Shown here one piece after another: positions 1-9,081 of a DNA stretch of 64,000 nucleotides. Numbering within the stretch: the stretch's first letter is position 1; each line of letters begins with the position of its first letter. The DNA comes from Desulfuromusa sp. (lineage in GTDB: Bacteria > Desulfobacterota > Desulfuromonadia > Desulfuromonadales > Geopsychrobacteraceae). Where the stretch lies: positions 1-64,000 of the forward strand of contig JADGDX010000001.1 of assembly GCA_016744675.1 (NCBI GenBank), in the 5' to 3' direction. The position numbers and the translations under genes were made by a program. The notes beneath the pieces were generated by a model. The model saw only the letters and a program-made list of their open reading frames with translations. It made no database searches and was not told the DNA's origin.

Positions 1-1041
1 ATCCTCATAACTGAAAATCTTGATGCAATCCTGATTTTTGGTCTAGCAAATATACGCTATCTTTGCGGATTTACCGGCTCAGATGGCGTTTTGCTTTTAA
101 GGACCAATGAATCGGTGTTTCTAACTGATTCTCGTTACCAAGAGCAGGCTCAAAAACAGGTGATTGGTGCTCGGGTTTGTTGTTATCGTGATAAATTAAA
201 GTCAGTTTCTGAGGAGTTATGTCATTGTGTTGGAGGCCAGGTTGGCTTTGATGCAGATGAAGTTAGTGTTTCATTGTATGATAACCTTTCTGAATCTCTG
301 GGAAGTTCTTTTGATCTGATAGCGCTTAGTCGCCAGTTAAAACCTCTTCGTGGAATAAAGTCTGAGGAAGAGTTAGAATCGTTGCGTAAAGCCGCAAATC
401 TTAACTTACAGGCCTTTGGTGAAGTTTTCCCACTCATTAAGCCAGGGGTAAGTGAACGTGAAATTTCGCTAGAGCTTGAGTTTTCTTTAAAGCGACATGG
501 AGGCGAAGCCACTGCATTTGACTTTATTGTTGCCTCGGGGCATCGTGGTGCTTTACCTCATGGGATAGCAAGCGAGAAAAAGCTGACTTTCGGAGAACTC
601 GTTACGATAGATTTTGGAACCCGAGTTAATGGATATCACTCTGATGAAACTGTAACGTTCGCGTTGGGTACGATCGATAGAAAACTTCGACAAATCTTTG
701 ATATTGTGTTAGAAGCTCATGATTCAGCTTTAAAAGCTGTTCGTCCTGGCCTTAAAATTTGTGAATTGGATGCTGTCGCAAGAGATTATATTGAATCGAC
801 AGGCTTTGGTGGATATTTTGGCCATGGGTTAGGTCATGGAGTTGGTTTAGATGTTCATGAATATCCAGCAGTTTCAGCTAACTCAGATCAGATTTTGGCT
901 ACTGGGATGGTTATCACTATAGAACCGGGGATTTATATTCCCGATTCCGGTGGTGTAAGGATAGAAGACACAATAGTTGTTACTGAAGATGGTTTTGAGG
1001 CATTAACTTCAATTCCTAAACAATTTAGGCAAATAAATTAA
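1..1041 (+). CDS. Xaa-Pro aminopeptidase / M24 peptidase, 5' end missing
   Basis: Cytosolic metallopeptidase expected to remove N-terminal residues before proline. The frame is open from base 1 and reads NIRYLCGFTGSDG, a hallmark of the creatinase N-terminal domain, so the gene begins before the window; the TTG at 91 is internal. The C-terminal pita-bread domain has the dinuclear metal ligands: two Asp in DFGTRVNGYHSD, His in GHGLGHGVGLDVHEYP, and Glu in TIEPGIY and GVRIED. About 346 residues are visible, close to the full length of 350-360. It is followed 24 bp later by accB. In many relatives elongation factor P lies between these two genes; here it does not. Family is certain; the PepQ versus PepP label is not. 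Confidence 0.93.
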   Translation: MLITENLDAILIFGLANIRYLCGFTGSDGVLLLRTNESVFLTDSRYQEQAQKQVIGARVCCYRDKLKSVSEELCHCVGGQVGFDADEVSVSLYDNLSESLGSSFDLIALSRQLKPLRGIKSEEELESLRKAANLNLQAFGEVFPLIKPGVSEREISLELEFSLKRHGGEATAFDFIVASGHRGALPHGIASEKKLTFGELVTIDFGTRVNGYHSDETVTFALGTIDRKLRQIFDIVLEAHDSALKAVRPGLKICELDAVARDYIESTGFGGYFGHGLGHGVGLDVHEYPAVSANSDQILATGMVITIEPGIYIPDSGGVRIEDTIVVTEDGFEALTSIPKQFRQIN

Positions 1042-1065
1042 TAAAGTTTTTCAGGAGGAAAAATA

Positions 1066-1530
1066 ATGGAACTGAAAGATCTTAAAAGCTTAATCAAACT
1101 CGTTACTGATACTGATATTACAGAATTTAATATGGAAAACCCGGAAGGGAAAATACATATCAAAAGGGGGGTAGATAAAGAAATAGTTCATGTTTCTGCT
1201 CCAGTTGCTGCACCTATTACTGCAATGCCAAGCCCTCTTGTTTCGGCTGCTCCATCAACACCTATTACTGAACCGATAGTTGACGATAGATACGATTTAA
1301 TTCCATCTCCTATGGTTGGCACTGTCTATCGTAAGCCTTCACCTGATGCTGCTCCATTTGTCAAAGTTGGTGATGTGGTTGAAACAGGGCAAGCCTTGTG
1401 TTTGGTTGAAGCTATGAAGTTGTTTAATGAAATTGAAGCTGAATTTAAATGTAAAATTATTGAGATTGTTAAAGAAGATGCAACCCCTGTTGAATTTGGT
1501 GAAACGATCTTTGTCGTCGAGCGACTTTAA
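1066..1530 (+). CDS. accB: Biotin carboxyl carrier protein of acetyl-CoA carboxylase
   Basis: Carries the biotin that shuttles CO2 from biotin carboxylase to the carboxyltransferase in the first committed step of fatty-acid synthesis. The 154-residue protein has an N-terminal helical region (1-40), a Pro/Ala-rich flexible linker (about 45-80) and a C-terminal biotinyl domain with the VEAMKLFNEIEA motif; the biotinylated lysine is K118. The ATG at 1066 has a strong AGGAGGA Shine-Dalgarno sequence. It lies 72 bp upstream of accC, the usual arrangement, and is very probably co-transcribed with it. Confidence 0.98.
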   Translation: MELKDLKSLIKLVTDTDITEFNMENPEGKIHIKRGVDKEIVHVSAPVAAPITAMPSPLVSAAPSTPITEPIVDDRYDLIPSPMVGTVYRKPSPDAAPFVKVGDVVETGQALCLVEAMKLFNEIEAEFKCKIIEIVKEDATPVEFGETIFVVERL

Positions 1531-1602
1531 TCAGTTATGGTTTCGTGATTAAAAAATAGTCCGCCTTCACGATTAGGGAGTTCATTCGGGAGTGAAAAAA
1601 AG

Positions 1603-2940
1603 ATGTTTCATAAAATACTTATAGCAAACCGTGGTGAAATTGCTCTTCGGATTATTCGAGCATGTAAGGAGATGGGGATTAAATCTGTCGCTGTCCATTC
1701 TGAAGCGGATCATGAAGCTTTGCATGTTAGCTTGGCTGATGAAAGTATCTGTATCGGACCAACAGCGAGTGCCGACAGTTACCTTAATATGAAAGCGATT
1801 ATTAGTGCTGCCGAAATTGCTGATGCTGATGCTATTCATCCCGGCTATGGGTTTCTCTCTGAAAATGCAGAATTTGCAGAAGTTTGCGATCAATGTGGGA
1901 TCACTTTTATTGGCCCAACTGCTGAGAATATGCGGCGAATGGGTGATAAAATAAGTGCACGCAAAACTGTCACCGAGGCGGGTGTTCCTATTCTTCCTGG
2001 CACGAATAAAAGTATTGAGACCGTAGAAGAGGCGCTTAGCATAGCTGAAGGTATTGGTTATCCAGTTATTATCAAAGCATCTGCTGGCGGTGGTGGTCGA
2101 GGCATGAAAATTGTTCATTCTCCCGCTTCGCTTGGAAATGCATTGGCAACGGCTCGTACTGAAGCTCAGGCTGGTTTTGGTAAGGCAGATGTTTATATTG
2201 AAAAGTTTTGTGAGCACCCTCGACACGTTGAAATACAGGTTCTTGGTGATCAGCACGGAAATGTAATCCATCTTGGTGAGCGTGATTGTTCTATCCAGCG
2301 CCGACACCAAAAATTAATTGAAGAATCTCCTTGTCCGGTATTAACTCCAGAGCTCCGCGAGGAAATGGGAGGGTGTGCTGTTGCTGCTGCTAAAGCTGTT
2401 GGTTATTCAAGTGCTGGTACCGTTGAATACCTTCTTGATACAGATGGAAGCTTCTACTTTATGGAGATGAATACCCGGGTTCAGGTTGAGCATCCCGTAA
2501 CAGAGATGGTCACCGGCGTTGATATTATTAAAGAACAAATTAACTCAGCTGCAGGGATTCCATTACGTTATAAGCAGGAAGACATCACCATTACTGGTCA
2601 TGCAATCGAGTGCCGGATCAATGCTGAAGACCCTGAAAAGTTTACCCCTTTTCCTGGGAAAATTGTTGGATATCATACCCCCGGTGGGATGGGAGTTCGG
2701 ATAGAAAGTGCTATGTATGATCAATACACGGTGCTACCCCACTACGATTCCATGATCGGAAAACTAATTGTCCATGCTGATACTCGAGAGGAAGCCATTA
2801 AACGCATGGCCTGTGCTCTTGATGAATATATTATTGAAGGGATTAAAACGACAATCCCTTTTCATCAGAAAATGATGGCCAATACTGATTTTATCGCAGG
2901 AGATTTTGATACTAATTTTTTAGAAAGAGTTAAAATTTAG
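1603..2940 (+). CDS. accC: Biotin carboxylase subunit of acetyl-CoA carboxylase
   Basis: ATP-dependent carboxylation of biotin on AccB. The 445 residues match the normal AccC length (about 447). Seen are the N-terminal [19 protein letters not shown] motif, the glycine-rich ATP-grasp loop [14 protein letters not shown] (about 159-172), the [18 protein letters not shown] active-site strand (about 288-305) and a C-terminal biotin carboxylase domain with [13 protein letters not shown]. No frameshift or missing motif. A hairpin terminator at 2968-2995 closes the acc transcript, although mqnA follows 77 bp later on the same strand and may be reached by read-through. Confidence 0.98.
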   Translation: MFHKILIANRGEIALRIIRACKEMGIKSVAVHSEADHEALHVSLADESICIGPTASADSYLNMKAIISAAEIADADAIHPGYGFLSENAEFAEVCDQCGITFIGPTAENMRRMGDKISARKTVTEAGVPILPGTNKSIETVEEALSIAEGIGYPVIIKASAGGGGRGMKIVHSPASLGNALATARTEAQAGFGKADVYIEKFCEHPRHVEIQVLGDQHGNVIHLGERDCSIQRRHQKLIEESPCPVLTPELREEMGGCAVAAAKAVGYSSAGTVEYLLDTDGSFYFMEMNTRVQVEHPVTEMVTGVDIIKEQINSAAGIPLRYKQEDITITGHAIECRINAEDPEKFTPFPGKIVGYHTPGGMGVRIESAMYDQYTVLPHYDSMIGKLIVHADTREEAIKRMACALDEYIIEGIKTTIPFHQKMMANTDFIAGDFDTNFLERVKI

Positions 2941-2967
2941 TCTTTTTAGTGAATCATGACGAATAAC

Positions 2968-2995
2968 CAACAGGCGGGAGAATTCCTGCCTGTTG
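2968..2995 (+). terminator. Hairpin terminator after accC
   Basis: A 12-bp stem (2968-2979 with 2984-2995, one G-U pair) around a 4-base GAAT loop, followed by CTGTTT. The stem is very stable but the U-tract is short, so termination may be partial; it lies just before the mqnA start. Confidence 0.6.
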
Positions 2996-3017
2996 CTGTT
3001 TGTGGATTTGGAACTTT

Positions 3018-3851
3018 ATGATTTCGTCAGCTCCGTTGAACCTAGGTCATATCCCTTATTTAAATTGTGTCCCTTTTTTTCACCATTTGAGAGAAAATGG
3101 CTTTTGTGGTGAATATGTTTCTGGTGTTCCATCTGAGTTGAATCAAATGCTTCAGCAGGGCATGCTTGATGTGAGCCCTTCCTCGTCTTTTGAGTATGCG
3201 AGGAACTGGAGAAACTACTTTGTTCTCCCTCACCACTCCATTTCATCAGTAGGTCCCGTTAAAAGTGTTCTGTTGTTCTCTCCTGTTGATATAAAAGAGT
3301 TGGAAGGTCAACAAATTGCGTTGACTGGAGAATCAGCAACATCTATTAATCTTTTACGTATTGTCTTTCGTGAGTTTTATCATCTTCATGATGTTGTAGA
3401 TTATATTCCTGAGGTTCCGATTGAAACCTTGATTGCACAACAACATCCGGCATTGTTAATTGGAGATAGGGCCCTGCGATTGGCAAATCAATTGCCCTCC
3501 GGGATACAAGTGTTTGACCTTGGTGAAATATGGAATCAAAGGACTGGATTTCCATTTGTTTTTGCCCTGTGGATGGTATGCCGAAGTTCTTTGGAAAAAT
3601 TTTCGACAGAATTGACAGAATTAGGACACCAATTATTGCTTTCCAGGCAACAGTTTATTCAAGATCCGCAGCCTCTTGCTAAGGATATTTCTGCTGTTCT
3701 TGGATTAGATTATAAAATTATTATCGACTATTGGGAAACAATTGATTATCGTTTAGAAAGTTCCCACTTAAAAGGGTTACAGTTGTTTTTTAGTTTATGT
3801 AAGAAATATCAATTGCTAGATGAAGAACCGCAATTGAATTTTTTGACATAA
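3018..3851 (+). CDS. mqnA: Chorismate dehydratase of the futalosine menaquinone pathway
   Basis: MqnA removes water from chorismate to give 3-[(1-carboxyvinyl)oxy]benzoate, the first step of menaquinone synthesis by the futalosine route. The N-terminal LGHIPYLNCVPFFHHL and GVPSELNQMLQQGMLDVSPSSSFEYARN segments are the typical substrate-binding features of this periplasmic-binding-protein-like fold, as is GDRALRLANQ in the second lobe. I chose ATG 3018 (277 residues) over the in-frame TTG at 3000 because family members begin a few residues before the LGxxxYLN strand. No other mqn gene is in the window. Menaquinone fits an anaerobically respiring organism. Confidence 0.93.
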   Translation: MISSAPLNLGHIPYLNCVPFFHHLRENGFCGEYVSGVPSELNQMLQQGMLDVSPSSSFEYARNWRNYFVLPHHSISSVGPVKSVLLFSPVDIKELEGQQIALTGESATSINLLRIVFREFYHLHDVVDYIPEVPIETLIAQQHPALLIGDRALRLANQLPSGIQVFDLGEIWNQRTGFPFVFALWMVCRSSLEKFSTELTELGHQLLLSRQQFIQDPQPLAKDISAVLGLDYKIIIDYWETIDYRLESSHLKGLQLFFSLCKKYQLLDEEPQLNFLT

Positions 3852-3899
3852 TAGTTATATCCTCTTAGAAATATTTATATATAACAGGAGTCAGTTTAT

Positions 3900-4775
3900 A
3901 TGATCAAGAGCATGACAGGTTATGGTCGCGGACAAGTAAAAGTCGGTGATTTATCTTTTTCTGTCGAAATAAAAGCGGTCAATCACCGTTATTGTGACAT
4001 TAGTATTAAGTCTCCGCGATTATTAAATCCATTGGAGAGTGATATTAAGAAGCAAGTTTCGTCTTTGTTGAAACGTGGTAAAATTGACTTATTTATTAGT
4101 CAAGATCATGCGACTTTGTTGGCGAATAAGCCTGGAATTGATAAGCACGCTGCTCAGGCCTATCTTGCAGCATTTAATGATCTTAAAAGTATTAGTGGCC
4201 TTCCTGGTGAAATAAGTCTTGAGTTTCTCGCTGCGCAAAAGGATGTTCTTGTTTTTGAAGATGTTACTTTCACTTGTGACGAACTGTGGAATTGCTTGAA
4301 ACAGGCAATCACGCAGGCTTTGACGTCCATTCAGGAGATGCGTCAGAAAGAAGGTGCCGCAACGCAAGTTGATATGGAAAATCGTCTGGCGTTGTTATCT
4401 CAATCAATAGAGTTGATTGAGCAATCAGCTGCGCTTGTTCCGATAGAATGGCAACACAAATTGCGTGAAAGACTGACGCGTTTAAATGAAAATGCAGGTG
4501 ATCCACAGCGAATTGCTCAAGAGATTGCTATCTTTGCTGATCGTTGTGATATTAGCGAGGAGATTACTCGGATTAATAGTCATATAGATCAATTCCGTGA
4601 TTTGTTGCAACAGCAGGATCCGGTAGGAAGGCAGCTTGATTTTCTCGTGCAGGAGTTAAACCGAGAAGCGAATACGATGGGATCAAAATCAAATGATGCG
4701 ACCTTAACCCGTCACGTTGTTAGTTTAAAGGCAGAGTTAGAGAAAATTCGCGAACAGGTACAGAATATTGAATAA
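3900..4775 (+). CDS. YicC/YloC family endoribonuclease
   Basis: The 291-residue protein starts MIKSMTGYGRG and contains VEIKAVNHRYCDI, both signatures of the YicC family, and ends in the conserved block with FLVQELNREANTMGSKS and a C-terminal VKAELEKIREQVQNIE. E. coli YicC and Bacillus YloC have been described as endoribonucleases acting on RNA turnover; that role is carried over from the family. The ATG at 3900 is preceded by AGGAGT. Its end overlaps the start of gmk by 8 bp, the classic yicC-gmk pairing, so the two are translationally coupled. Confidence 0.93.
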   Translation: MIKSMTGYGRGQVKVGDLSFSVEIKAVNHRYCDISIKSPRLLNPLESDIKKQVSSLLKRGKIDLFISQDHATLLANKPGIDKHAAQAYLAAFNDLKSISGLPGEISLEFLAAQKDVLVFEDVTFTCDELWNCLKQAITQALTSIQEMRQKEGAATQVDMENRLALLSQSIELIEQSAALVPIEWQHKLRERLTRLNENAGDPQRIAQEIAIFADRCDISEEITRINSHIDQFRDLLQQQDPVGRQLDFLVQELNREANTMGSKSNDATLTRHVVSLKAELEKIREQVQNIE

Positions 4776-5397
4776 TTATCCCGTCAGAGAAGGTATTCTC
4801 TTTGTGGTTTCGGCACCGTCGGGCGCTGGAAAAACATCACTTTGTCGAGAATTGATTGACAGTTTTCCTGATTTGCGTCAATCTATATCGTTTGCAACTC
4901 GCCCAATTAGAAAAGGTGAGCGCGATGGGATCGATTACCACTTCATCGACACCGAAGTTTTTCAGGCGATGGTCGAGCAGAAACAGTTGGCGGAGTGGGC
5001 AGAAGTTCACGGAAACTTATATGGGACTTCGCTTGAAACATTAACTGATGCTGCTGAAGGTGGAGTTGATATCCTTCTTGATATAGATTGCCAAGGCGCG
5101 GCTCAAATAAAAGAGAATTACCAACGGGGGGTTTTTGTTTTTATTTTGCCTCCCGATTATTCAGAATTAGAAAAACGCTTGTATGCTCGTGGAACGGATT
5201 CAGATGAAGTGATACAGCGTCGCTTGGAGAATGCTCAGTTTGAAATTCCTCAGGCATCTTGGTATGATTATCTAGTCGTTAATGATGATTTTCAGTCAGC
5301 AAAAGAGAGACTGTGTTCAATTGTTAGCGCAGAACGTTGCCGCAGTCATCGTACTGGGCAGTTGTTAGAGAACTTTACCGTAAAAGGAGATAAATAA
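4768..5397 (+). CDS. gmk: Guanylate kinase
   Basis: Phosphorylates GMP to GDP with ATP, feeding GTP, dGTP and the substrate pool for (p)ppGpp. The P-loop SAPSGAGKTS lies at residues 15-24, followed by the GMP-binding ISFATRPIRKGERDGIDYHFI and the lid region RLYARGTDSDEVIQRRL. Length 209 is normal. The start is a TTG at 4768 that overlaps the yicC stop; the only later candidate, a GTG, would cut into the strand before the P-loop. rpoZ begins on the base after the stop, and a RelA/SpoT homologue follows, so the cluster links GMP phosphorylation, RNA polymerase and alarmone synthesis. Confidence 0.97.
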   Translation: MNNYPVREGILFVVSAPSGAGKTSLCRELIDSFPDLRQSISFATRPIRKGERDGIDYHFIDTEVFQAMVEQKQLAEWAEVHGNLYGTSLETLTDAAEGGVDILLDIDCQGAAQIKENYQRGVFVFILPPDYSELEKRLYARGTDSDEVIQRRLENAQFEIPQASWYDYLVVNDDFQSAKERLCSIVSAERCRSHRTGQLLENFTVKGDK

Positions 5398-5604
5398 ATG
5401 GCACGTGTAACCGTTGAAGATTGTCTTGATGTTATTCCAAATCGTTTTTTGTTAGCAATGGTGGCGTCAAAACGCGCAAAGCAATTATACAAAGGTGCTG
5501 ATCCTCTCATTGATAATAAATCAGCTAATAAAAAAATTGTTGTTTCCTTGCGTGAAATTGCAGCTAACAAGATTGATTTCGATATTCCTACAAAAAAACG
5601 TTAG
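5398..5604 (+). CDS. rpoZ: RNA polymerase omega subunit
   Basis: Small subunit that helps fold beta-prime and forms part of ppGpp site 1 in proteobacterial RNA polymerase. The 68-residue protein begins [20 protein letters not shown] and contains the conserved VASKRAKQL helix. The ATG directly follows the gmk stop and has an AAAAGGAG Shine-Dalgarno sequence. A short inverted repeat (5615-5621 with 5638-5644) lies after it, without a clear U-tract. Confidence 0.96.
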   Translation: MARVTVEDCLDVIPNRFLLAMVASKRAKQLYKGADPLIDNKSANKKIVVSLREIAANKIDFDIPTKKR

Positions 5605-5692
5605 AACTATCTATCCCTCTCTTCATCCCTAGTTGGGGAGAGGGTTATTGATTGCATGATTTTGGGTCGGAAATCTGCTTTTCGACACTTTT

Positions 5693-7849
5693 ATGATTAA
5701 AATTGAAGATATAATAGAACAATTAAAGGGGGACTATTCACAAGCTGACCTTGATCTTTTGGTTAGGGCTTGTGATTTCTGTAGTCGAGCTCACCATGGC
5801 CGGAAGATGGCCGATGGTCGAGACTATCTCCGCCATTCTCTTGAAGTTGCATCCATTCTAGTCCGTTTAAAAGTTGATGAAACAACCTTGGTTGTCGGTG
5901 TTTTGTACAACTCCCTTCAGTCGAGTCTGATTAGTAAGGAAGATCTGGCCGAAGAGTTCGGGCCAGAAATCCTTGGTCTGATTGAAGCCGGAAATAAAAT
6001 CGGCAATATTCCTTATCGACAAAGTAATCAACAGCAAGTAGAGAGCTTTCGTAAGATGTTTGTTGCTATGGCTCGCGATTTGCGCGTCATTCTCGTTTAT
6101 CTTGCTGTTCGTCTCAGCGATATGCGAAATGTTAGTTGCCGACAGGCGTCTGAGCAAGTTTCTTTTGCTCGGGAAACGTTAGAAATCTATGCTCCACTTT
6201 CAAACCGCTTAGGAATCAGTTGGCTTAAAGGGGAATTAGAAGACCTCTCTTTACAGGTTCTTGAACCCGAGAAATACGCAGTTCTGGCTCGTCGAATCAC
6301 GGCACATAAAGCGGAACGCGGTGAATACGTTATATCTGTGCGAGATAAGATCTGTGCTCTTCTCGAAGATAATAGTCTGAATGGTGATGTAACAGGACGT
6401 TTTAAGCATTTTTATTCTGTGTATCGAAAAATGGAACGAACTGGTGTTGATCTGGACCAGATTTACGACTTAACTGCATTCCGAGTTTTGGTTGGTTCTG
6501 TTCGGGAGTGTTATGAAGTTTTAGGTTTGGTGCACGCAACCTGGAAGCCAATACCTGGTCGCTTTAAAGATTACATAGCCATGCCAAAGAGCAATATGTA
6601 TCAGTCTTTGCATACGACTGTTATCGGCCCATTTTCTGAACGCATAGAAGTCCAGATTCGTACTCGTGAAATGCATCGGATCGCCGAAGAAGGTGTCGCT
6701 GCACACTGGAAGTATAAAGAGGGTGGCGCTGTTTCTGTCACAGGAAGAGATGATCAACGTTTTAACTGGCTGCGACAAGTTCTTGAGTGGCAGCGCGATG
6801 TAAGCACCGAGTGGAATGCCTCTGAAACATCTTTTGTCGATCTATTTCCTGAAGAGGTTTATGTTTTTACCCCTAATGGGGACGTCAAGGAGTTGCCTCA
6901 GGGATCATGTCCTATTGATTTTGCCTATGCTGTTCACACCGATGTTGGTAGTCAATGTGTCGGTGCCCGGATAAATAGCAAGCTGTGTCCGATAAAAACT
7001 CAATTGAAAAATGGTGACATTGTTGAAGTCCTGACTTCTGCACACCAGACTCCAAGTAAAGATTGGCTCTCTTTTGTTAAAACATCTAAGGCACGAAATA
7101 AAATTCGTCACTGGGTTAAAGCAGAGCAACGCGAAAAAAGTATTGAAATTGGTCGTGAGTTACTGGAAAAGGAGCTCCGCAAGCACCACTATAGTTTGAA
7201 GCGGGCGACAGCTCTAACAAGTTTTTCACAGATGGTCAACGAATTCGGATTCAAGTCAATTGATGACATCTTCGCTTCTGTCGGCTATGGAAAACTTTCT
7301 GCCGGTCAAGTTGTTTCTCATGCATTACCTAAAGAAGATCAAAATAGACAGGCAGACAAACCAGGAGCTATTGGGAAAGTTCTCAAAAAGTTTTCTCGTC
7401 GAAAATCACAAAGTGCGATTCTCATTGGTGGAATCGATAATGTTATGGTTCGTTTTGCGAATTGTTGTAATCCTCTTCCAGGAGAACCCGTCACCGGTTT
7501 TATTACACGTGGCCGTGGTTTAGCTGTTCACGCAAAAAGTTGCTCACAGGTTCAGGCCAGTGATCCTGAGCGTAGAATTGATGTTGAATGGGATATGCAA
7601 CGGAAGACTACTCGACCGGTAAAAATACAAGTTATCTGCTCTGATCAAAAGGGGATGTTAGTTGGTATCTCAGGTGCTATTGCTGACGCTGATGCTAATA
7701 TCGTTAGTGCTAGTGTTCATGCTCGTGGGGATAAAAAGGGAACAAATTTATTCGAGATTGATGTCGAAAACCTTGATCATTTGAACCGGGTTGTCCGTGA
7801 AATAAAGAAGGTTAAAGGTGTTAATCGAGTCGAAAGAATTAAGAATTAA
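5693..7849 (+). CDS. RelA/SpoT homologue with degenerate hydrolase site
   Basis: Long (p)ppGpp synthetase-type protein of 718 residues: HD-domain region (1-180), synthetase (about 200-345), TGS (388-448), a conserved Cys-Cys zinc-finger-like segment (FANCCNPLPG, about 588) and C-terminal ACT (640-716). The synthetase keeps GRFKHFYSVYRKM, the RFKD motif at 290-293, YQSLHT and EVQIRT, with an odd Met in NMYQSLHT where Gly is usual. The hydrolase residues are gone: the HD pair at 72-73 is Tyr-Asn, the following Glu-Asp is Gln-Ser, and LADRTHNMR reads LAVRLSDMR. By family knowledge it should make but not degrade ppGpp. It sits where spoT sits in E. coli, after gmk-rpoZ. Confidence 0.95.
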   Translation: MIKIEDIIEQLKGDYSQADLDLLVRACDFCSRAHHGRKMADGRDYLRHSLEVASILVRLKVDETTLVVGVLYNSLQSSLISKEDLAEEFGPEILGLIEAGNKIGNIPYRQSNQQQVESFRKMFVAMARDLRVILVYLAVRLSDMRNVSCRQASEQVSFARETLEIYAPLSNRLGISWLKGELEDLSLQVLEPEKYAVLARRITAHKAERGEYVISVRDKICALLEDNSLNGDVTGRFKHFYSVYRKMERTGVDLDQIYDLTAFRVLVGSVRECYEVLGLVHATWKPIPGRFKDYIAMPKSNMYQSLHTTVIGPFSERIEVQIRTREMHRIAEEGVAAHWKYKEGGAVSVTGRDDQRFNWLRQVLEWQRDVSTEWNASETSFVDLFPEEVYVFTPNGDVKELPQGSCPIDFAYAVHTDVGSQCVGARINSKLCPIKTQLKNGDIVEVLTSAHQTPSKDWLSFVKTSKARNKIRHWVKAEQREKSIEIGRELLEKELRKHHYSLKRATALTSFSQMVNEFGFKSIDDIFASVGYGKLSAGQVVSHALPKEDQNRQADKPGAIGKVLKKFSRRKSQSAILIGGIDNVMVRFANCCNPLPGEPVTGFITRGRGLAVHAKSCSQVQASDPERRIDVEWDMQRKTTRPVKIQVICSDQKGMLVGISGAIADADANIVSASVHARGDKKGTNLFEIDVENLDHLNRVVREIKKVKGVNRVERIKN

Positions 7850-7885
7850 ATTTTGCTACTTATGGAAGCCAAGGGTGGAGGTATT

Positions 7886-8269
7886 ATGGAGTTGAAGAGA
7901 ATTGAAACAGACAAGGCCCCCGAAGCAATCGGCCCTTATTCGCAAGCTGTTAGTGCTGGAGGATTCCTTTACTGTTCTGGTCAAGTGCCGCTTGTTCCCG
8001 GAACGGCTGAATTGGTGGGTGGTGGAATAGAAGCTCAGACAAGGCAATGCTTGGACAATTTGCGACATGTTCTGGGAGCAGCGGATATAGATTTTAATTC
8101 TGTTGTTAAGACAACAATTTACCTGACCGACTTAGGCGATTTTTCCGTCGTTAACGATATATATGCAGGCTATTGTGGCGAAGTGGCTCCGGCAAGGGCA
8201 ACCGTGCAGGTCGCTGCCCTTCCAAAGGGGGCCATGGTTGAGATTGATGCAATTGCCTGGCTTGGTTAA
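7886..8269 (+). CDS. ridA: 2-iminobutanoate/2-iminopropanoate deaminase (RidA family)
   Basis: Hydrolyses reactive enamine/imine products of PLP enzymes to 2-oxoacids and ammonia in the cytosol. The ATG at 7886, with GGTGGAGG upstream, gives 127 residues, the usual length; an earlier in-frame start at 7853 would add 11 non-conserved residues. Seen are PEAIGPYSQAV, YCSGQVPL, the substrate-binding Arg104 in PARATVQVA and Glu119 in AMVEIDAIAW. It follows the RelA/SpoT gene by 36 bp and is closed by a strong bidirectional terminator. Confidence 0.95.
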   Translation: MELKRIETDKAPEAIGPYSQAVSAGGFLYCSGQVPLVPGTAELVGGGIEAQTRQCLDNLRHVLGAADIDFNSVVKTTIYLTDLGDFSVVNDIYAGYCGEVAPARATVQVAALPKGAMVEIDAIAWLG

Positions 8270-8291
8270 CTTGATATTGGATAAATGACGA

Positions 8292-8330
8292 TAAAAAGGG
8301 ATGGCCATCAAATATGACCATCCCTTTTTA
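8292..8330. terminator. Bidirectional terminator between ridA and rpmB
   Basis: A 13-bp stem (8292-8304 with 8318-8330) made of a TAAAAAGGGATGG arm and its complement. The A-run on one side and T-run on the other let it end both the + strand ridA transcript and the - strand rpmB transcript. Confidence 0.88.
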
Positions 8331-8353
8331 TTTAAATTTGAATTGCGTTTTAC

Positions 8354-8545
8354 TTAAACGACTTTTTGTACCTTGTTTGAACGGATACAGCGGGTACAGA
8401 CTTTTATTGTCTTAACCGAGCCGTTTTGAATGGCACGAATTTTTTGTAAATTTGGATTCCACACAGTACGAGTCTTATTGTGTGCGTGGCTGACATTGTT
8501 TCCGGTTACTGGTTTTTTTCCGCAGATTTCACATTGCTTAGACAT
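8354..8545 (-). CDS. rpmB: 50S ribosomal protein L28
   Basis: The 63-residue protein starts [20 protein letters not shown] and has [15 protein letters not shown], the L28 signature. It is a zinc-binding (C+) form: CEIC near the N-terminus and CTRC near the C-terminus supply four cysteines. AGGAGG lies upstream of the ATG at 8545. It is last on the minus strand in this segment and is not next to rpmG, its common partner elsewhere. Confidence 0.97.
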   Translation of the reverse strand: MSKQCEICGKKPVTGNNVSHAHNKTRTVWNPNLQKIRAIQNGSVKTIKVCTRCIRSNKVQKVV

Positions 8546-8612
8546 CTTGTCATTCCTCCTGAAAGTTTCGAACGCGCATTACTAGCATATATTTATTAAT
8601 GATGCAAATTAT

Positions 8613-9074
8613 TTAAGTTTTTTGTGGTGGTAAATTGTCATCGCTATAAACACTCAGACCATTTTTTTTGAGTAGCGCTGCTGTTATTCCTATGCCAGCG
8701 ACCAGTTGTTCATTGAGATAAATTTTCTGCAAGCCACACGATGGACTGCGCTGTTGTAGGATGGCCTGCTTACAGCCAGAAATTTTGGCTATTTTGAGAG
8801 TTTCGTGTGCACCGTGGAGAAAAACCTCTGTCATATCTTCCCCGTTTTGGTTAATAAGCTTTCCCCTGTTTTGTAGAACTGCGACTCCATCACCCTTATG
8901 GAACCAGCATTTAGATCTGGGTGTAGCGAGACCAGCAAGTTGTTCTGGGCAGACTGGGATGGGGGTCAGTTCGTTTTTTTTAATATATTCAATGACCTCT
9001 GGAGAGTAGTTGTCGGTTCCGTCATAGCGCGTTTTTAACCCGAGCAGACAACAACTAACGAGTAGCGGACGCAT
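8613..9074 (-). CDS. DUF523 family protein
   Basis: The 153-residue protein matches the DUF523 family: PLLVSCCLLGLKTRYDG at the start, PVCPEQLAGLATPR in the middle, and QQRSPSCGLQKIY with a conserved Cys-Gly. The paired cysteines at the N-terminus and the PSCG motif suggest a metal or Fe-S site, but no biochemical role is established. It starts 7 bp after purN ends, so it is probably co-transcribed with purM-purN; this is genomic context only and does not prove a role in purine synthesis. Confidence 0.85.
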   Translation of the reverse strand: MRPLLVSCCLLGLKTRYDGTDNYSPEVIEYIKKNELTPIPVCPEQLAGLATPRSKCWFHKGDGVAVLQNRGKLINQNGEDMTEVFLHGAHETLKIAKISGCKQAILQQRSPSCGLQKIYLNEQLVAGIGITAALLKKNGLSVYSDDNLPPQKT

Positions 9075-9081
9075 ATTTTCT

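Noticed and set aside
1582..2310. Minus-strand frame of 242 codons opposite accC
   Set aside because: It lies entirely within accC, whose family motifs are complete on the plus strand; the frame has no recognisable domain and is a codon-bias shadow.
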